From an uncultured Clostridia bacterium (GTDB lineage Bacteria; Bacillota; Clostridia; Christensenellales; Borkfalkiaceae), in assembly GCA_949286835.1 (NCBI GenBank), contig CASEDP010000011.1, positions 15,750 through 79,749 of the forward strand: a stretch of 64,000 nucleotides of DNA, read 5' to 3'. A model generated the notes under the pieces. It searched no databases and was not told where the DNA came from. It worked only from the letters and a program-made list of their open reading frames with translations. The translations under genes and the position numbers were made by a program. This document shows, piece after piece, positions 16,625-24,948 of this stretch. Position 1 is the stretch's first letter. Each line of letters begins with the position of its first letter.

Positions 16625-19600
16625 CCGAACCGACCTTCAGCCAGCCGCCGAAACCGCCCCGAAAGCGAGCTCTACGAAGTCACCGAAAACGACGGCGGAA
16701 AGGATGTCGGAAGCTATACCGTCACATTAAAGCTCGTCAATGCGGACGACTATCTGTGGTATGACGGCTCTGTCGTCGACAGTGCGGAATATATCTGCCG
16801 CTGGACGATAACTCAGGCGGTCTACGGCACCGATTACACCGTCACCAATCCCGTCTATGACGGCGAATACGTCTACGACAATACGGGCAAGCTTCCCACG
16901 CAGCACGCAGTGATAACGTTTAACGGCGGTTCTCAGATTTCGGGAGGAGATTATTACGATCTTCTCATCGCGCCCGTGCGCTACGCATATGCAAAGGTAA
17001 ACAGCGTCGACGACATACCTCAACCTGCGGACTTCGTATATGACAGACCCGTCGCGGCGGGTATCTATAAGGTGGTCGCGTTTGTTCCCGCAACCGTCAA
17101 CTATACCGAAGGTTATAACCTTGAGGATATAGCTGTTCTCATAATTCAGAAGGCGGATTATGATATGAGCGGCATAAGCCTTGCGGACGGCGAAGAGTTC
17201 ACGTTCGACGGCACGGCGCACAGTCCTCTTCTCGAGGGAACGCTTCCCGCAGGTCTCGACAATGTGCGCGCAGAGATAGAAGGGTATGTCTACGCGCTGG
17301 CGGACGGCACCGCGGTAGAGGGTGCGATAAGCGCGGGCACGTACACGGTAACGGTCACGTTCAGGACAACCAGCCCCAACTATAACGTGCCTCAGCCCAT
17401 CTCCGCACAGTTCGTAATCAATGCCAGAAAGCTCACTTCGGACGACGTGCATTGGGAGAGCGGAGAGTTCACCTATAACGGTACCAACCAGTCCGCAAGC
17501 GTAAAGGCATATTACCTCGACGCAGGCGGAGAGAGGGTATATCTCGAACTCAGCATAACCAGCTTCACTCCCGCAGGAGGCGCAGGCGCGTCGACGCTTT
17601 CCGAACAGTTTGTCAATGCCGGCACGTATGTATTCACAATCAGCAGTGTCGACAATCCCGACTACGTGTTCGAGAGCGCGCAGACGCTCACCCTCGTAAT
17701 GGCGCAGAGCAGCATAACCGTACAGCTCGGCACCATAGAGGGCGTCTACAGCGGCGCCGAACCCACGGACGTTGCGGATATCGCCGTGACGGCCGTCGGC
17801 AACTACTATGACGACGACCTCGGCATCGCCTTCGCAAAGCAGAAGGGCACATCTGTCGGCAGCTATGCGGTGACAATCGACGGCTGGAACAACTATAACT
17901 ACATAATAACCAATGCCGAGTATGCGGTCGGAACTTATAAGATAGTTCCCAAGACGCTTACAGTCGGTATCTCGGTAAATGCAGACCTCACCTACAACAA
18001 TTCTTCTAAAGATGCAACCTGGAGCATAGACGCCGCTCAGTTCGTACAGGGCGAAGGTATAGGTGATGTGGCGGTCGCCTTCGTATATGAAGGTACGGCA
18101 AACGACGGAACGACCTGGCACAGCACTCAGGCGCCCGTCAAGGCAGGCAACTATACGGTGCGTGCCGTGCTCACGGCGGCAAACTATGATATGGCGTCCG
18201 CCGAACCCGTGGCGTTCACAATCGCCCGCGCAAAGGTGGCTATGCCCACGCTCGCAGACAGCGGCAAGCAGACCGTAACCAGCGTAGAGACGGGAGAGGT
18301 GCAGACGGTAGTCCTCAACGGCTTCGACTCCCGCGTGATGGGCGTCACCAGCAATGCGCTTTCCGGTCTCGTCGTAGACGACAAGGGCAATTTCTCGCTC
18401 ACCGCAAGCGCAATCGGCGAATATTCCGTGACGGTATATCTCAAGGATACCGACAACTACGAGTGGTCGGATATCGAGGCGACTGAACCAGGCGCGCCCG
18501 CAGTGACGGACATTGCGCTCACCTGGACGGTCGAGGAGGCAATACAGTCCATACTCTGGCTCATCATCACTCTGGCTTGTCTGTTGGCGGTCGAGATAGT
18601 CTTTCTCATAGTCGCTGTGCGCCGCAGAAAGACGGCTGACGGTCCCGATGATGACGGTGCGCCCTTCAAGGACGATACCGTCGGCGGCGGTTCGGCAGAC
18701 GAACAGCCCGAAGAAGAGGCAACTTCGGAGGATAACCCCGAAGCGCAGCCCGAAAATGAAGATACATCCGAAGGCGAGCCGAAAGACGGCTCGCCAAAGG
18801 GTGGCAACAAGATGTATTCGTTTGCGCCGCTCGGCTTACTGTTGGCGGTGCCTATGGGGCAGATAGTTGCGGCGTCGGTGCTCGGCGCGGCGTGCGCGGT
18901 TGTGGGCGTATGTATAATCGTCGCGCTGGTGCGTTCCCGCAAGCGCGCAGAGCAGCAGGAAGAAACGCCAGAAGAGCAGCCGGCAATCGTGTTCGAGCCT
19001 ATCGAACAGCCCGTCGAGGAACCCGTTGAGGAGCCTGCGGAAGAACCCGCCGAAGAACCTGCAGAAGAACCTGCGGAAGAATCCGCCGAAGAACCCGTCG
19101 AGGAACCCGTCGAGGAACCTGCCGAAGAGCCTGCGGAAGAACACGTCGAGGAACCTGCCGAGGAACCCGTCGAAGAGCCTGCTCCCGCAGAAGAACCCGT
19201 TGAAGAGCCCGAGCCCCTGCCCGCAGTTGTCGAAGAGGAGATTGCCGCGGCGGAGGAAGAGCCCGAAGAAGAGGACGACGATGACGACGATGAACCTCTG
19301 TCCTTCGAAGAGGAGGATATCGACGTGGTCATTCCGGAGGGAACGGACGGCATACGCAAGATATACATTCGCTACGAATTCAGCTTCCGCGCCCGCCTCA
19401 TTCAGGCGTCGCCGGAAGTCAAGGCGCGCTATATCGAATTTATCAACGAGGCGGCAGCCTACGAAGGGCTTAAGTCCAACATAAGCTGGAAGCAGGAGCG
19501 CCTCTACAAGGGCAGAAATACTGCGGCATACCTGCTGTTCAAGGGCAAAAAGCTGTGCGTTGCGTTCGCGCTCGACCCCAAGGACTATGCCGAAACAAAA

Positions 19601-20317
19601 TACCGCGGCATAGACGTGTCGGAGGTAAAGCGCTTTGCAAGGACGCCGCTGCTTCTCAAGATAACCTCTCAGCGCCGACTGCGCTATGCAAAGCATCTGC
19701 TTGCCGACGTATGCGCAAAATACGGTCTCAAAAAGGGCGAAGTGCCCAAGAACGACATAATAATCGAGTACCGCACCACCGAAGAACTTATCGCCGACAA
19801 GCTTGTAAGGGTGTTCACCAGCGGCGAAATCGACGAAAATACCCAGGTGGAAAAGGTGGATATCCTGTCGCTCATACGCGACCAGATAACTATGAAGGAG
19901 GCTAGGACGGCGCTCTCCGACGAGAGTGCGGAAGCGCTTGTCGAGGACGTCGACATTCCCGAGGAGCTTCCTGCGGAGCCCGAAGAGCAGGAAGAACTGC
20001 CCGTATCCGAGGACGAAGAGCCCAAGCCGCGCAAGGTTGCCGAAAAGAAGCCCGTTGCAATCTACAAGGCGGGCAAGAGCAAACGCGGCACAATCAATAT
20101 CGACACGCTGTCCAAGGCATTCGCGCCGAACGACGTCATCAATATAGAGGTGCTCAAAGAAAGGGGAATGTTGCCCAAGAAGGTAATGGAATATAAGGTG
20201 CTCGCGCGCGGAATGCTCAACAAGCCGCTCATCGTCGAGGCGAACGAGTTCTCGCTCGACGCCGTCAAGATGATAGTGCTTACGGGCGGCAAAGTGCGCC
20301 GAATACACAGGCTGTAA
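16592..20317 (+). CDS. Surface/membrane protein: MBG-like repeats, two membrane regions, acidic EEP repeats and uL15-like C-terminal domain; 5' end missing
   Basis: The frame is open from 16592 to the TAA at 20317, but its first possible start is a GTG at 16910, inside a domain, and no signal peptide is seen. The true N terminus therefore seems lost or frameshifted at the repeat array. Counting from 16910 (1135 residues): several MBG/YDG-like beta modules of about 80-90 residues with recurring GTYTVTV / AGNYTVRA ends (1-540), a membrane helix followed by RRRK (about 544-574), an acidic linker, a second hydrophobic region (634-680) followed by RSRKR, an acidic EEP[AV] repeat (about 700-777), an unassigned globular domain (about 812-965) and a C-terminal segment (about 1060-1135) resembling the end of ribosomal protein uL15 (NIDTL..., [21 protein letters not shown]). 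Charge pattern predicts repeats outside and the uL15-like part inside. Confidence 0.75.
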   Translation, partial: TNPETDPKTNPPNRPSASRRNRPESELYEVTENDGGKDVGSYTVTLKLVNADDYLWYDGSVVDSAEYICRWTITQAVYGTDYTVTNPVYDGEYVYDNTGKLPTQHAVITFNGGSQISGGDYYDLLIAPVRYAYAKVNSVDDIPQPADFVYDRPVAAGIYKVVAFVPATVNYTEGYNLEDIAVLIIQKADYDMSGISLADGEEFTFDGTAHSPLLEGTLPAGLDNVRAEIEGYVYALADGTAVEGAISAGTYTVTVTFRTTSPNYNVPQPISAQFVINARKLTSDDVHWESGEFTYNGTNQSASVKAYYLDAGGERVYLELSITSFTPAGGAGASTLSEQFVNAGTYVFTISSVDNPDYVFESAQTLTLVMAQSSITVQLGTIEGVYSGAEPTDVADIAVTAVGNYYDDDLGIAFAKQKGTSVGSYAVTIDGWNNYNYIITNAEYAVGTYKIVPKTLTVGISVNADLTYNNSSKDATWSIDAAQFVQGEGIGDVAVAFVYEGTANDGTTWHSTQAPVKAGNYTVRAVLTAANYDMASAEPVAFTIARAKVAMPTLADSGKQTVTSVETGEVQTVVLNGFDSRVMGVTSNALSGLVVDDKGNFSLTASAIGEYSVTVYLKDTDNYEWSDIEATEPGAPAVTDIALTWTVEEAIQSILWLIITLACLLAVEIVFLIVAVRRRKTADGPDDDGAPFKDDTVGGGSADEQPEEEATSEDNPEAQPENEDTSEGEPKDGSPKGGNKMYSFAPLGLLLAVPMGQIVAASVLGAACAVVGVCIIVALVRSRKRAEQQEETPEEQPAIVFEPIEQPVEEPVEEPAEEPAEEPAEEPAEESAEEPVEEPVEEPAEEPAEEHVEEPAEEPVEEPAPAEEPVEEPEPLPAVVEEEIAAAEEEPEEEDDDDDDEPLSFEEEDIDVVIPEGTDGIRKIYIRYEFSFRARLIQASPEVKARYIEFINEAAAYEGLKSNISWKQERLYKGRNTAAYLLFKGKKLCVAFALDPKDYAETKYRGIDVSEVKRFARTPLLLKITSQRRLRYAKHLLADVCAKYGLKKGEVPKNDIIIEYRTTEELIADKLVRVFTSGEIDENTQVEKVDILSLIRDQITMKEARTALSDESAEALVEDVDIPEELPAEPEEQEELPVSEDEEPKPRKVAEKKPVAIYKAGKSKRGTINIDTLSKAFAPNDVINIEVLKERGMLPKKVMEYKVLARGMLNKPLIVEANEFSLDAVKMIVLTGGKVRRIHRL
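19009..19245 (+). repeat. EEPA/EEPV coding repeat
   Basis: Degenerate tandem repeat of roughly 12 nt (GAAGAACCTGCG / GAGGAACCCGTC) encoding about 18 EEP[AV] units. It forms an acidic, proline-rich, probably extended cytoplasmic linker in the uL15-like protein. Confidence 0.85.
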
Positions 20318-20319
20318 AT

Positions 20320-20360
20320 AAAAAAGGGCGGTCCTGCCGTATGGCTGGGCTGCCTTTTTG
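20320..20360 (+). terminator. First terminator after the uL15-like protein gene
   Basis: AAAAAAGGGCGG pairs imperfectly with CTGCCTTTTT just after the stop codon and ends in a T run. It precedes a second, much stronger palindrome. Confidence 0.55.
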
Positions 20361-20366
20361 CAACGG

Positions 20367-20412
20367 AAAGGGGGCGCCGACAACACTTGTTGTCGGCGCC
20401 CCCTTTATTTTT
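20367..20412. terminator. Strong terminator palindrome, copy 2
   Basis: Perfect 19-bp stem (20367-20385 and 20388-20406) with a 2-nt centre, containing GGGCGCCGACAACA and its complement, then ATTTTT. It shares its core with the palindrome at 16377-16410, so the same hairpin brackets the surface-protein locus. Confidence 0.8.
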
Positions 20413-20622
20413 CACAATGATTAAATTTATAAAGAAAGAGCGACTGCCCTCAACTTGCAGAGCGGCAGTTTCCCTGCGCTCAGAAATAGTTGCGGCTTGA
20501 GCCCGAATTGCCGCAAAGACGACCGCAAACAGTTGACTTACAGACGAAAATCAACTCAAACAGCCGCAAAGACGACCGCAAACAGCCCAGCGCAGCCGCA
20601 AAATAACCGCAAAAGTGCAAAG
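20413..20622. repeat. Intergenic stretch with 23-bp direct repeats
   Basis: Two identical 23-bp copies beginning GCCGCAAAGACGACCGCAAA (20510-20532 and 20563-20585) with related CCGCAAA fragments up to 20611. No gene is supported here; a short reading frame through it is an extension of the neighbouring zinc-ribbon region in another frame. Confidence 0.6.
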
Positions 20623-21624
20623 TTATAGCTTTTTGCCGCACTCGGGGCAGAACTTTGCACTCGGGGCGAGTTCCGCTCCGCACTCGGGGCAGGTGCGCTT
20701 TACGGTAGAGCCGCATTCGGGGCAGAATTTTGCGTTTGCGGGCAGGGTTGCTCCGCACGCGGAGCATCTGTTTCCGCCACTCTGCGAAAAGCCCTCGCCT
20801 ATCTCCTTGCCTATGTCCGCGCCTAGCCCCAGCCCTATGCCCGCGCCCACGACCGAGCCCGCCATTCCGGGGTTTTTCGCCGCCTCTACAATGGCGTCGG
20901 CGCGCGCTATGCGGGTATAGATGTCGGCGTTGTCGCGCAGCAGACCGAGGCGAGCGTTCTCGTCAATCGCCTTTTCCACCTCGCTCGGCAGCGAAATGCT
21001 CTCAATGTTGAACGACGTCAGCTCCAGCCCGAACTTTAAAAAGCTGTCAGCCATATTTTTCAGCACGGCAGCCGAAAGTTCCATAAGGTTTGCGGAGAGG
21101 TCGGCAATGTCCGTATTGCTCGAACCTATCGCGTCGGACATGCCCATCACAAGCAGAGAGCGGATATAGTCCTCGACGTCCGCGGTGGTAAAGGAGCGGC
21201 GTGTGCCCGAAAGCTCTTTTAATAGTTTTGCGGCGTTGTTGACCTTAAAGGAATATGTGCCGTAGCCGCGCACCCTCACGGCGCCGAGCCTGGCGTCCTT
21301 TATTATTACGGGCGTCGCCGTGCCCCACTTGTGCTTGACGAACTGTTTTGTGGAGATGAAGTATATGTCCGACTTGAAGGGCGACTCGAAGGCGTACGCC
21401 CAGTGCAAAAGTGCGGTGAGTATGGGCAGGGTATCGGTGTTCAGCGTGTACATTCCGGGCGTAAATATGTCGGCTATGTTGCCCTTATCGCAGAAAACGC
21501 AGACCTGACCTTCGCGCACGGTGAGCTTGGTGCCCCACTTGACAACGCTCTTGCGGGTGTCGAATTTATGCAATATTTCATTCGGCGCTTCTTCCGTCCA
21601 TTGGACGATGTCTAATAAAGACAT
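20623..21624 (-). CDS. SPFH domain protein with C-terminal double zinc ribbon
   Basis: 333 residues from the ATG at 21624, which has a perfect GGAGGTA ribosome site; upstream in-frame starts lie in the promoter region. Residues about 10-250 form an SPFH/Band 7-like domain of the YdjI/'virion core' type (start SLLDIVQWTEEAPNEILHKF). A glycine-rich segment (about 255-285) follows. The end has four CxxC knuckles (CSACG, CPECG, CPECG, CPECG), i.e. two zinc ribbons. Likely a membrane-associated scaffold; the partner is unknown. It is divergent from another zinc-ribbon protein. Confidence 0.85.
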   Translation of the reverse strand: MSLLDIVQWTEEAPNEILHKFDTRKSVVKWGTKLTVREGQVCVFCDKGNIADIFTPGMYTLNTDTLPILTALLHWAYAFESPFKSDIYFISTKQFVKHKWGTATPVIIKDARLGAVRVRGYGTYSFKVNNAAKLLKELSGTRRSFTTADVEDYIRSLLVMGMSDAIGSSNTDIADLSANLMELSAAVLKNMADSFLKFGLELTSFNIESISLPSEVEKAIDENARLGLLRDNADIYTRIARADAIVEAAKNPGMAGSVVGAGIGLGLGADIGKEIGEGFSQSGGNRCSACGATLPANAKFCPECGSTVKRTCPECGAELAPSAKFCPECGKKL

Positions 21625-21671
21625 AAAAAATACCTCCGTGCCGCGCATAGCGGCAATTACTTTACATCCCG

Positions 21672-21700
21672 ATTTTACCATAAAGGCGCGGGGCTGTCAA
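21672..21700 (-). promoter_or_regulatory. Promoter of the SPFH gene
   Basis: Minus strand TTGACA (21700-21695), 17-bp spacer, TAAAAT (21677-21672). The roughly 45-nt leader contains a small GCCGC/GCGGC hairpin. Confidence 0.75.
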
Positions 21701-21716
21701 TAGCGGGACTTTGCTG

Positions 21717-21745
21717 TTGACAAACGGCGGCGCCGGACGTATAAT
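21717..21745 (+). promoter_or_regulatory. Perfect consensus promoter directly abutting a start codon
   Basis: TTGACA (21717-21722), 17-bp spacer and TATAAT (21740-21745). The ATG at 21752 is exactly where transcription would start, predicting a leaderless mRNA. It is back to back with the SPFH promoter. Confidence 0.85.
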
Positions 21746-21751
21746 TAGGGT

Positions 21752-22255
21752 ATGAAAGAGGTAAACAGATACGTAAATGCAATGCTGATAACGGCGATAG
21801 CGCTGACAGTGATGTTTGTCTGCGGCATACCTATGATAATACTCGGGGCTGGCAACAAGATATATGCCGTAATGGGCATAGGCATAGCCTTCACCGCGAT
21901 AGGCTTTTACGGTATGCCGATAGGCTGGGTGTTCTATGCCAACAACCTTGCGGTAAGGCGCGTCGTCATTGCCGTCGCGGAGGAAAATCTCCTCACCGTG
22001 CAGGAAATTTCCGCCCAACTGACTATGGGCGAGCCGAATGTCAGGGCGTGCCTCGACAAGGCGTTCAACAAGGGCTTTTTAAAGGGGTATAAGCGCAGGG
22101 GCGACGTAATAACCCTAAACGACAACGTACCCGAAAATTGGCGCGAAAAGGTTGCGGAGTGCCCCAATTGCGGCGCAAAGTTTACATATACGTCATCGGG
22201 CGCGCGCTGCCCGTACTGCAATTCGCCCGTAAAGGAAGAGGGCGAAAGTAACTGA
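21752..22255 (+). CDS. Membrane protein with winged-helix-like middle and C-terminal zinc ribbon
   Basis: 167 residues, no named family recognised. Two membrane helices (about 10-31 and 38-62) are followed by a winged-helix-like stretch (about 70-118: LTVQEISAQLTMGEPNVRACLDKAFNKGFLKGY) and a zinc ribbon (CPNC at 137-140, CPYC at 152-155). It lacks a Shine-Dalgarno sequence, and the ATG coincides with the predicted transcription start. It is divergently paired with the SPFH/zinc-ribbon gene, so the two products may work together (inference). Confidence 0.75.
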   Translation: MKEVNRYVNAMLITAIALTVMFVCGIPMIILGAGNKIYAVMGIGIAFTAIGFYGMPIGWVFYANNLAVRRVVIAVAEENLLTVQEISAQLTMGEPNVRACLDKAFNKGFLKGYKRRGDVITLNDNVPENWREKVAECPNCGAKFTYTSSGARCPYCNSPVKEEGESN

Positions 22256-22271
22256 ACAGGTAAAGACAAAG

Positions 22272-22304
22272 GCGCCGCGGCGAAAATTTTTTTCGCCGCG
22301 GCGC
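22272..22304. terminator. Bidirectional terminator between convergent genes
   Basis: GCGCCGCGGCGAAA paired with TTTCGCCGCGGCGC, with A/T runs flanking the loop, between genes ending at 22255 (+) and 22348 (-). Confidence 0.75.
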
Positions 22305-22347
22305 TCTGCTGTTTTGGGAAAAGTAGTGTTTCGGTGTGCGCTATAGA

Positions 22348-23001
22348 TTATACGGCGGCACCTTCAATGACGGGTATGCCGTACTTTTCAGCGTCTGCCG
22401 CAGGGATATACAGCCATTGTTCGGGTCCCGTATCGCGCATAAGCGTGTTGCAGTGTTTGTATTTCGTAATATACATCAGCGTCCAGTGCAAATCGCCGAC
22501 GCACCCGCCTAAGTGCAGGGCAAATACGGCGCCTGCAATCACGCCGTAATAGGGAGAAACAAACCACAGCCCGACGGTCAGGCACAAAAAGATTATCGTA
22601 AAAACCGAAAACGGCATTATTAGAGCAGCTATCGAAGCTTTTTTGCGCACATAGATATCCGGAACGCCGCAGAAAGCTACCGTCAGGGTAAGTCCGAAAG
22701 TCAGTTTCTGACCTGTAAAATATTTATAGGTAACTCCGTGTGTGAGTTCGTGCAGAATTATATATAAAATATAGACGAGGCAGCCTGCCATCAGCGCAAT
22801 CAGGAAATTGCCGTCTGATTGAATTCCGCCGTTATTACCCATAGACGCGCACAATATTAGTAAGGGTAAAATTATCATCAGAGGGACAAAGGACAACAGA
22901 CTATAGATTATTATTATTTTTCTGTCGCGCTTAGCGTCAACGTGTTTGACAAGTACATAGCCTTCAGGTAAGGCGTGTTCAAAATTATCCGACTTGTTCA
23001 T
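22348..23001 (-). CDS. DUF3267 domain membrane protein (putative zinc metalloprotease)
   Basis: 217 residues with about four or five membrane segments. The zincin motif HELTH (His84, Glu85, His88) lies at the end of a membrane helix, followed by GVTYKYFTGQKLTFG, as in the DUF3267 family of predicted intramembrane zinc peptidases. Substrate unknown. It has its own promoter upstream and ends at a shared bidirectional terminator. Confidence 0.85.
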   Translation of the reverse strand: MNKSDNFEHALPEGYVLVKHVDAKRDRKIIIIYSLLSFVPLMIILPLLILCASMGNNGGIQSDGNFLIALMAGCLVYILYIILHELTHGVTYKYFTGQKLTFGLTLTVAFCGVPDIYVRKKASIAALIMPFSVFTIIFLCLTVGLWFVSPYYGVIAGAVFALHLGGCVGDLHWTLMYITKYKHCNTLMRDTGPEQWLYIPAADAEKYGIPVIEGAAV

Positions 23002-23325
23002 TTTGAAATTCTCCGATTGTATTGTCGTTGGTGCTTATCGAAGATAATATAGCATAAAATGCAGGACTTTTCAAGCATAATTGGAAAATATAGTCGTTGA
23101 GTGACTTATATAATGAAAACACCGCAACGGTGAGAGAGGAGGTGTATTTTGGCGGGCTTTCAAGCCCGCCAAAGCGTCGTTCGCAGAGAATTGCGCAACC
23201 TGCAAATTTCAATAGAGCTCGTCTGCTCGCACGTAAGGAGCGGAGCGACGGAATAGCGATTGCTGCGCGTTGCGCCAATCGCGTCACCACCGAAAGCCTC
23301 GGGTTTCGAGCGACTGCCTCGTTTG
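23002..23325. other. Intergenic region between the DUF3267 gene and the tRNA cluster
   Basis: No gene supported. It holds the DUF3267 promoter (23046-23074), a perfect 11-bp hairpin TTGGCGGGCTT / AAGCCCGCCAA (23149-23172) and a looser GCGATTG ... CAATCGC inverted repeat (near 23255-23282). Open frames here run antisense through the tRNA genes and are not credible. Confidence 0.6.
23046..23074 (-). promoter_or_regulatory. Promoter of the DUF3267 gene
   Basis: Minus strand TTGAAA (23074-23069), 17-bp spacer, TATATT (23051-23046), about 45 nt upstream of the ATG at 23001. Confidence 0.7.
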
Positions 23326-23371
23326 CACCACGAAAAACACCACAACAAAAGTTGTGGTGTTTTTCGTGGTG
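23326..23371 (-). terminator. Long perfect palindrome at the end of the tRNA operon
   Basis: Perfect 21-bp inverted repeat (arms 23326-23346 and 23351-23371, 4-nt loop). The arm next to tRNA-Tyr includes its discriminator base and encoded CCA end, so the palindrome mirrors the tRNA 3' terminus. It probably terminates the tRNA transcript, although the T run lies inside the stem. Confidence 0.6.
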
Positions 23372-23451
23372 GGAGGAGGTGGATTCGAACCACCGAAGTC
23401 GGAGACGTCAGATTTACAGTCTGATGCATTTGGCCACTCTGCAATCCGCCC
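23367..23451 (-). tRNA. tRNA-Tyr (GTA)
   Basis: Cloverleaf with long variable arm on the minus strand, anticodon GTA in CTGTAAA, T arm GGTGG-TTCGAAT-CCACC and encoded CCA. The acceptor stem GGGCGGA / TCCTCCC has a C4-U69 mismatch. Fifth and last of the tRNA cluster. Confidence 0.95.
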
Positions 23452-23495
23452 ATTCATATTGAATTCAAACTGCCGTATTCAGCAGGAATATTTTC

Positions 23496-23571
23496 TGGAG
23501 CTGGTGACTGGAATCGAACCCGCAACCTGCTGATTACAAATCAGCTGCTCTGCCAGTTGAGCTACACCAGC
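23496..23571 (-). tRNA. tRNA-Thr (TGT)
   Basis: Minus-strand cloverleaf with anticodon TGT, acceptor GCTGGTG / CACCAGC, discriminator T and encoded CCA. Fourth gene of the tRNA operon. Confidence 0.95.
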
Positions 23572-23593
23572 AAAACCGCTTAAAGTTTTTAAG

Positions 23594-23669
23594 TGGTGCC
23601 TTGGGGTGGAATCGAACCGCCGACATATGGATTTTCAGTCCACCGCTCTACCATCTGAGCTACCAAGGC
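23594..23669 (-). tRNA. tRNA-Phe (GAA)
   Basis: Minus-strand cloverleaf with anticodon GAA in loop CTGAAAA, acceptor GCCTTGG / CCAAGGC, discriminator A and encoded CCA. Third gene of the operon. Confidence 0.95.
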
Positions 23670-23709
23670 ATATTTAAGCGCCTTAAAAATCGGCGCTTAA
23701 AAAATATTA

Positions 23710-23786
23710 TGGCGACCCGAAACGGGCTCGAACCGTCGACCTCCAGCGTGACAGGCTGGCGCTCTAACCAACTGAGCTATCGGGCC
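23710..23786 (-). tRNA. tRNA-Asp (GTC)
   Basis: Minus-strand cloverleaf with anticodon GTC in loop CTGTCAC, acceptor GGCCCGA / TCGGGTC (one G-U pair), discriminator G as expected for Asp, encoded CCA. Second gene of the operon. Confidence 0.95.
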
Positions 23787-23808
23787 ATAAATATTAAACA
23801 AAATTGAG

Positions 23809-23885
23809 TGGTGGGCCTTCACGGACTCGAACCGCGGACCGATCGGTTATGAGCCGACTGCTCTAACCAACTGAGCTAAAGGCCC
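23809..23885 (-). tRNA. tRNA-Met (CAT), probably elongator
   Basis: Minus-strand cloverleaf with anticodon CAT, acceptor GGGCCTT / AAGGCCC, discriminator A, encoded CCA. The paired first acceptor base pair argues against initiator tRNA. A lysidine-modified Ile tRNA with CAT cannot be fully excluded by eye. First gene of the operon. Confidence 0.9.
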
Positions 23886-24197
23886 TTGAAAGCTTGCGCT
23901 TTAAGTCGCACGGCGCTTACCGCCGCAACGCTTGTATATAATAATATAACCAGACTTTTTTGTCAAGCATTTTTTATAGAAATTATTTATTTTTTTATAT
24001 AGTTTTTTTGCGCCCTTAAAACCGCGCAAAACGGGCAATTTGCCCCTCTTTTCGTCGGCTTTCCGCCATATCTTGCGGTATGGCGGAGGTGTGTTTTGCA
24101 AAGAGCTTTTCGGCAATTTAATCCAAAAAACCCCGCAATTTGTCAGATTTTCCGTCGCGTGACATAGTAATATTTTATAAAAACGAAGGTAACGGAT
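23886..24197. other. Intergenic region between tRNA operon and spoIIA operon
   Basis: About 310 bp with no gene. It carries the tRNA promoter (23938-23966), AT-rich DNA and a 9-bp hairpin TCCGCCATA / TATGGCGGA (24062-24070, 24079-24087). The spoIIA operon is normally driven by sigma-H, but no convincing sigma-H promoter was identified by eye. Confidence 0.5.
23938..23966 (-). promoter_or_regulatory. Promoter of the tRNA operon
   Basis: Minus strand TTGACA (23966-23961), 17-bp spacer, TATTAT (23943-23938), about 50 nt before tRNA-Met. Confidence 0.8.
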
Positions 24198-24509
24198 ATG
24201 GTGGTCAGATACGGTGTCGCGGGCGGCAGCCTGCACATTAAACTTATAGGTGAAATGGATGAGTGCTCTGCATCTTCCGTAAGGGAGAAGTGCGACGCAA
24301 TCATCGACGGCAACCTGTCGGTAAAGAGCATAATAATAAACCTCTCCGAAGTGGCGTTTATGGATTCGACGGGGATAGGTTTTCTAATCGGCAGATATAA
24401 AAAGGCGCAACGTCTACATATTCCGCTGTACGTTCAGTCGCCTAACCTTGCGGCGGACAAGATATTGAATATTAGCGGTATATATAACCTTATACCAAAG
24501 GCGGAATGA
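24198..24509 (+). CDS. spoIIAA: SpoIIAA, anti-sigma F factor antagonist
   Basis: 103-residue STAS-domain protein that frees sigma-F by displacing SpoIIAB at the start of forespore development. The conserved DSTGIG block carries Ser57, the residue phosphorylated by SpoIIAB in this family. First gene of the tightly packed spoIIAA-spoIIAB-sigF operon, which identifies it more firmly than sequence alone. Confidence 0.93.
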   Translation: MVVRYGVAGGSLHIKLIGEMDECSASSVREKCDAIIDGNLSVKSIIINLSEVAFMDSTGIGFLIGRYKKAQRLHIPLYVQSPNLAADKILNISGIYNLIPKAE

Positions 24510-24510
24510 T

Positions 24511-24948
24511 ATGACAAAGAACTATTTAAAACTTCAATTCTATTCACTTGCGCGCAACCAGGCATTTGCGCGCGACGCCGTTGCGGCGTTCTTCCTGGAG
24601 CTCAATCCCACGCTTTCCGACCTGTCCGACGTAAAGACGGCGGTTTCGGAAGCCGTCACGAACTGCACCGTGCACGCATACAGGGGCAACCTCGGCATAA
24701 TTACGGTGGAGTGCGAGATAGAGGACGACAGCCTACATATAAAGGTCAGCGACACGGGCAGGGGCATTGCCGACGTAGAACAGGCAATCCAGCCCTTTTT
24801 CACGACGCTGCCCGACGACGAGCGCTCCGGTATGGGATTTACCATAATGCAGACGTTTATGGATGAATTCAGGGTAAATTCCGTTGAGGGGGAGGGCACC
24901 GTAGTCTATATGGTAAAGAGCTTCAAAACGGAAGTGGAGAATGTTTGA
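24511..24948 (+). CDS. spoIIAB: SpoIIAB, anti-sigma F factor and serine kinase
   Basis: 145-residue GHKL-type ATPase that binds sigma-F and phosphorylates SpoIIAA. It shows the N box (SEAVTNCTVHAY) and the G1/G2 boxes (VSDTGRGI, DERSGMGFTIMQTFMD). The ATG is one base after the spoIIAA stop, and the 3' end overlaps sigF by 8 nt, so the operon is translationally coupled. Confidence 0.95.
   Translation: MTKNYLKLQFYSLARNQAFARDAVAAFFLELNPTLSDLSDVKTAVSEAVTNCTVHAYRGNLGIITVECEIEDDSLHIKVSDTGRGIADVEQAIQPFFTTLPDDERSGMGFTIMQTFMDEFRVNSVEGEGTVVYMVKSFKTEVENV

Noticed and set aside
16395..16730. Proline/threonine-rich 111-residue frame
   Set aside because: Starts at a TTG inside a terminator palindrome and depends on the tandem repeat; no ribosome site.
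16727..18121. 464-residue frame on the minus strand
   Set aside because: It lies antisense to the surface protein, has no recognisable domain and arises from codon bias of the true gene.
18836..20386. 516-residue frame on the minus strand
   Set aside because: Antisense to the EEP repeat and uL15-like region; long only because the repeat lacks stops in that frame.
23097..23807. Open frames across the tRNA cluster on the plus strand, including one with GGGGFEPPKSETSDLQ
   Set aside because: They are antisense translations of tRNA-Tyr, tRNA-Thr, tRNA-Phe and tRNA-Asp, a familiar source of false proteins; the tRNA cloverleaves explain the DNA.
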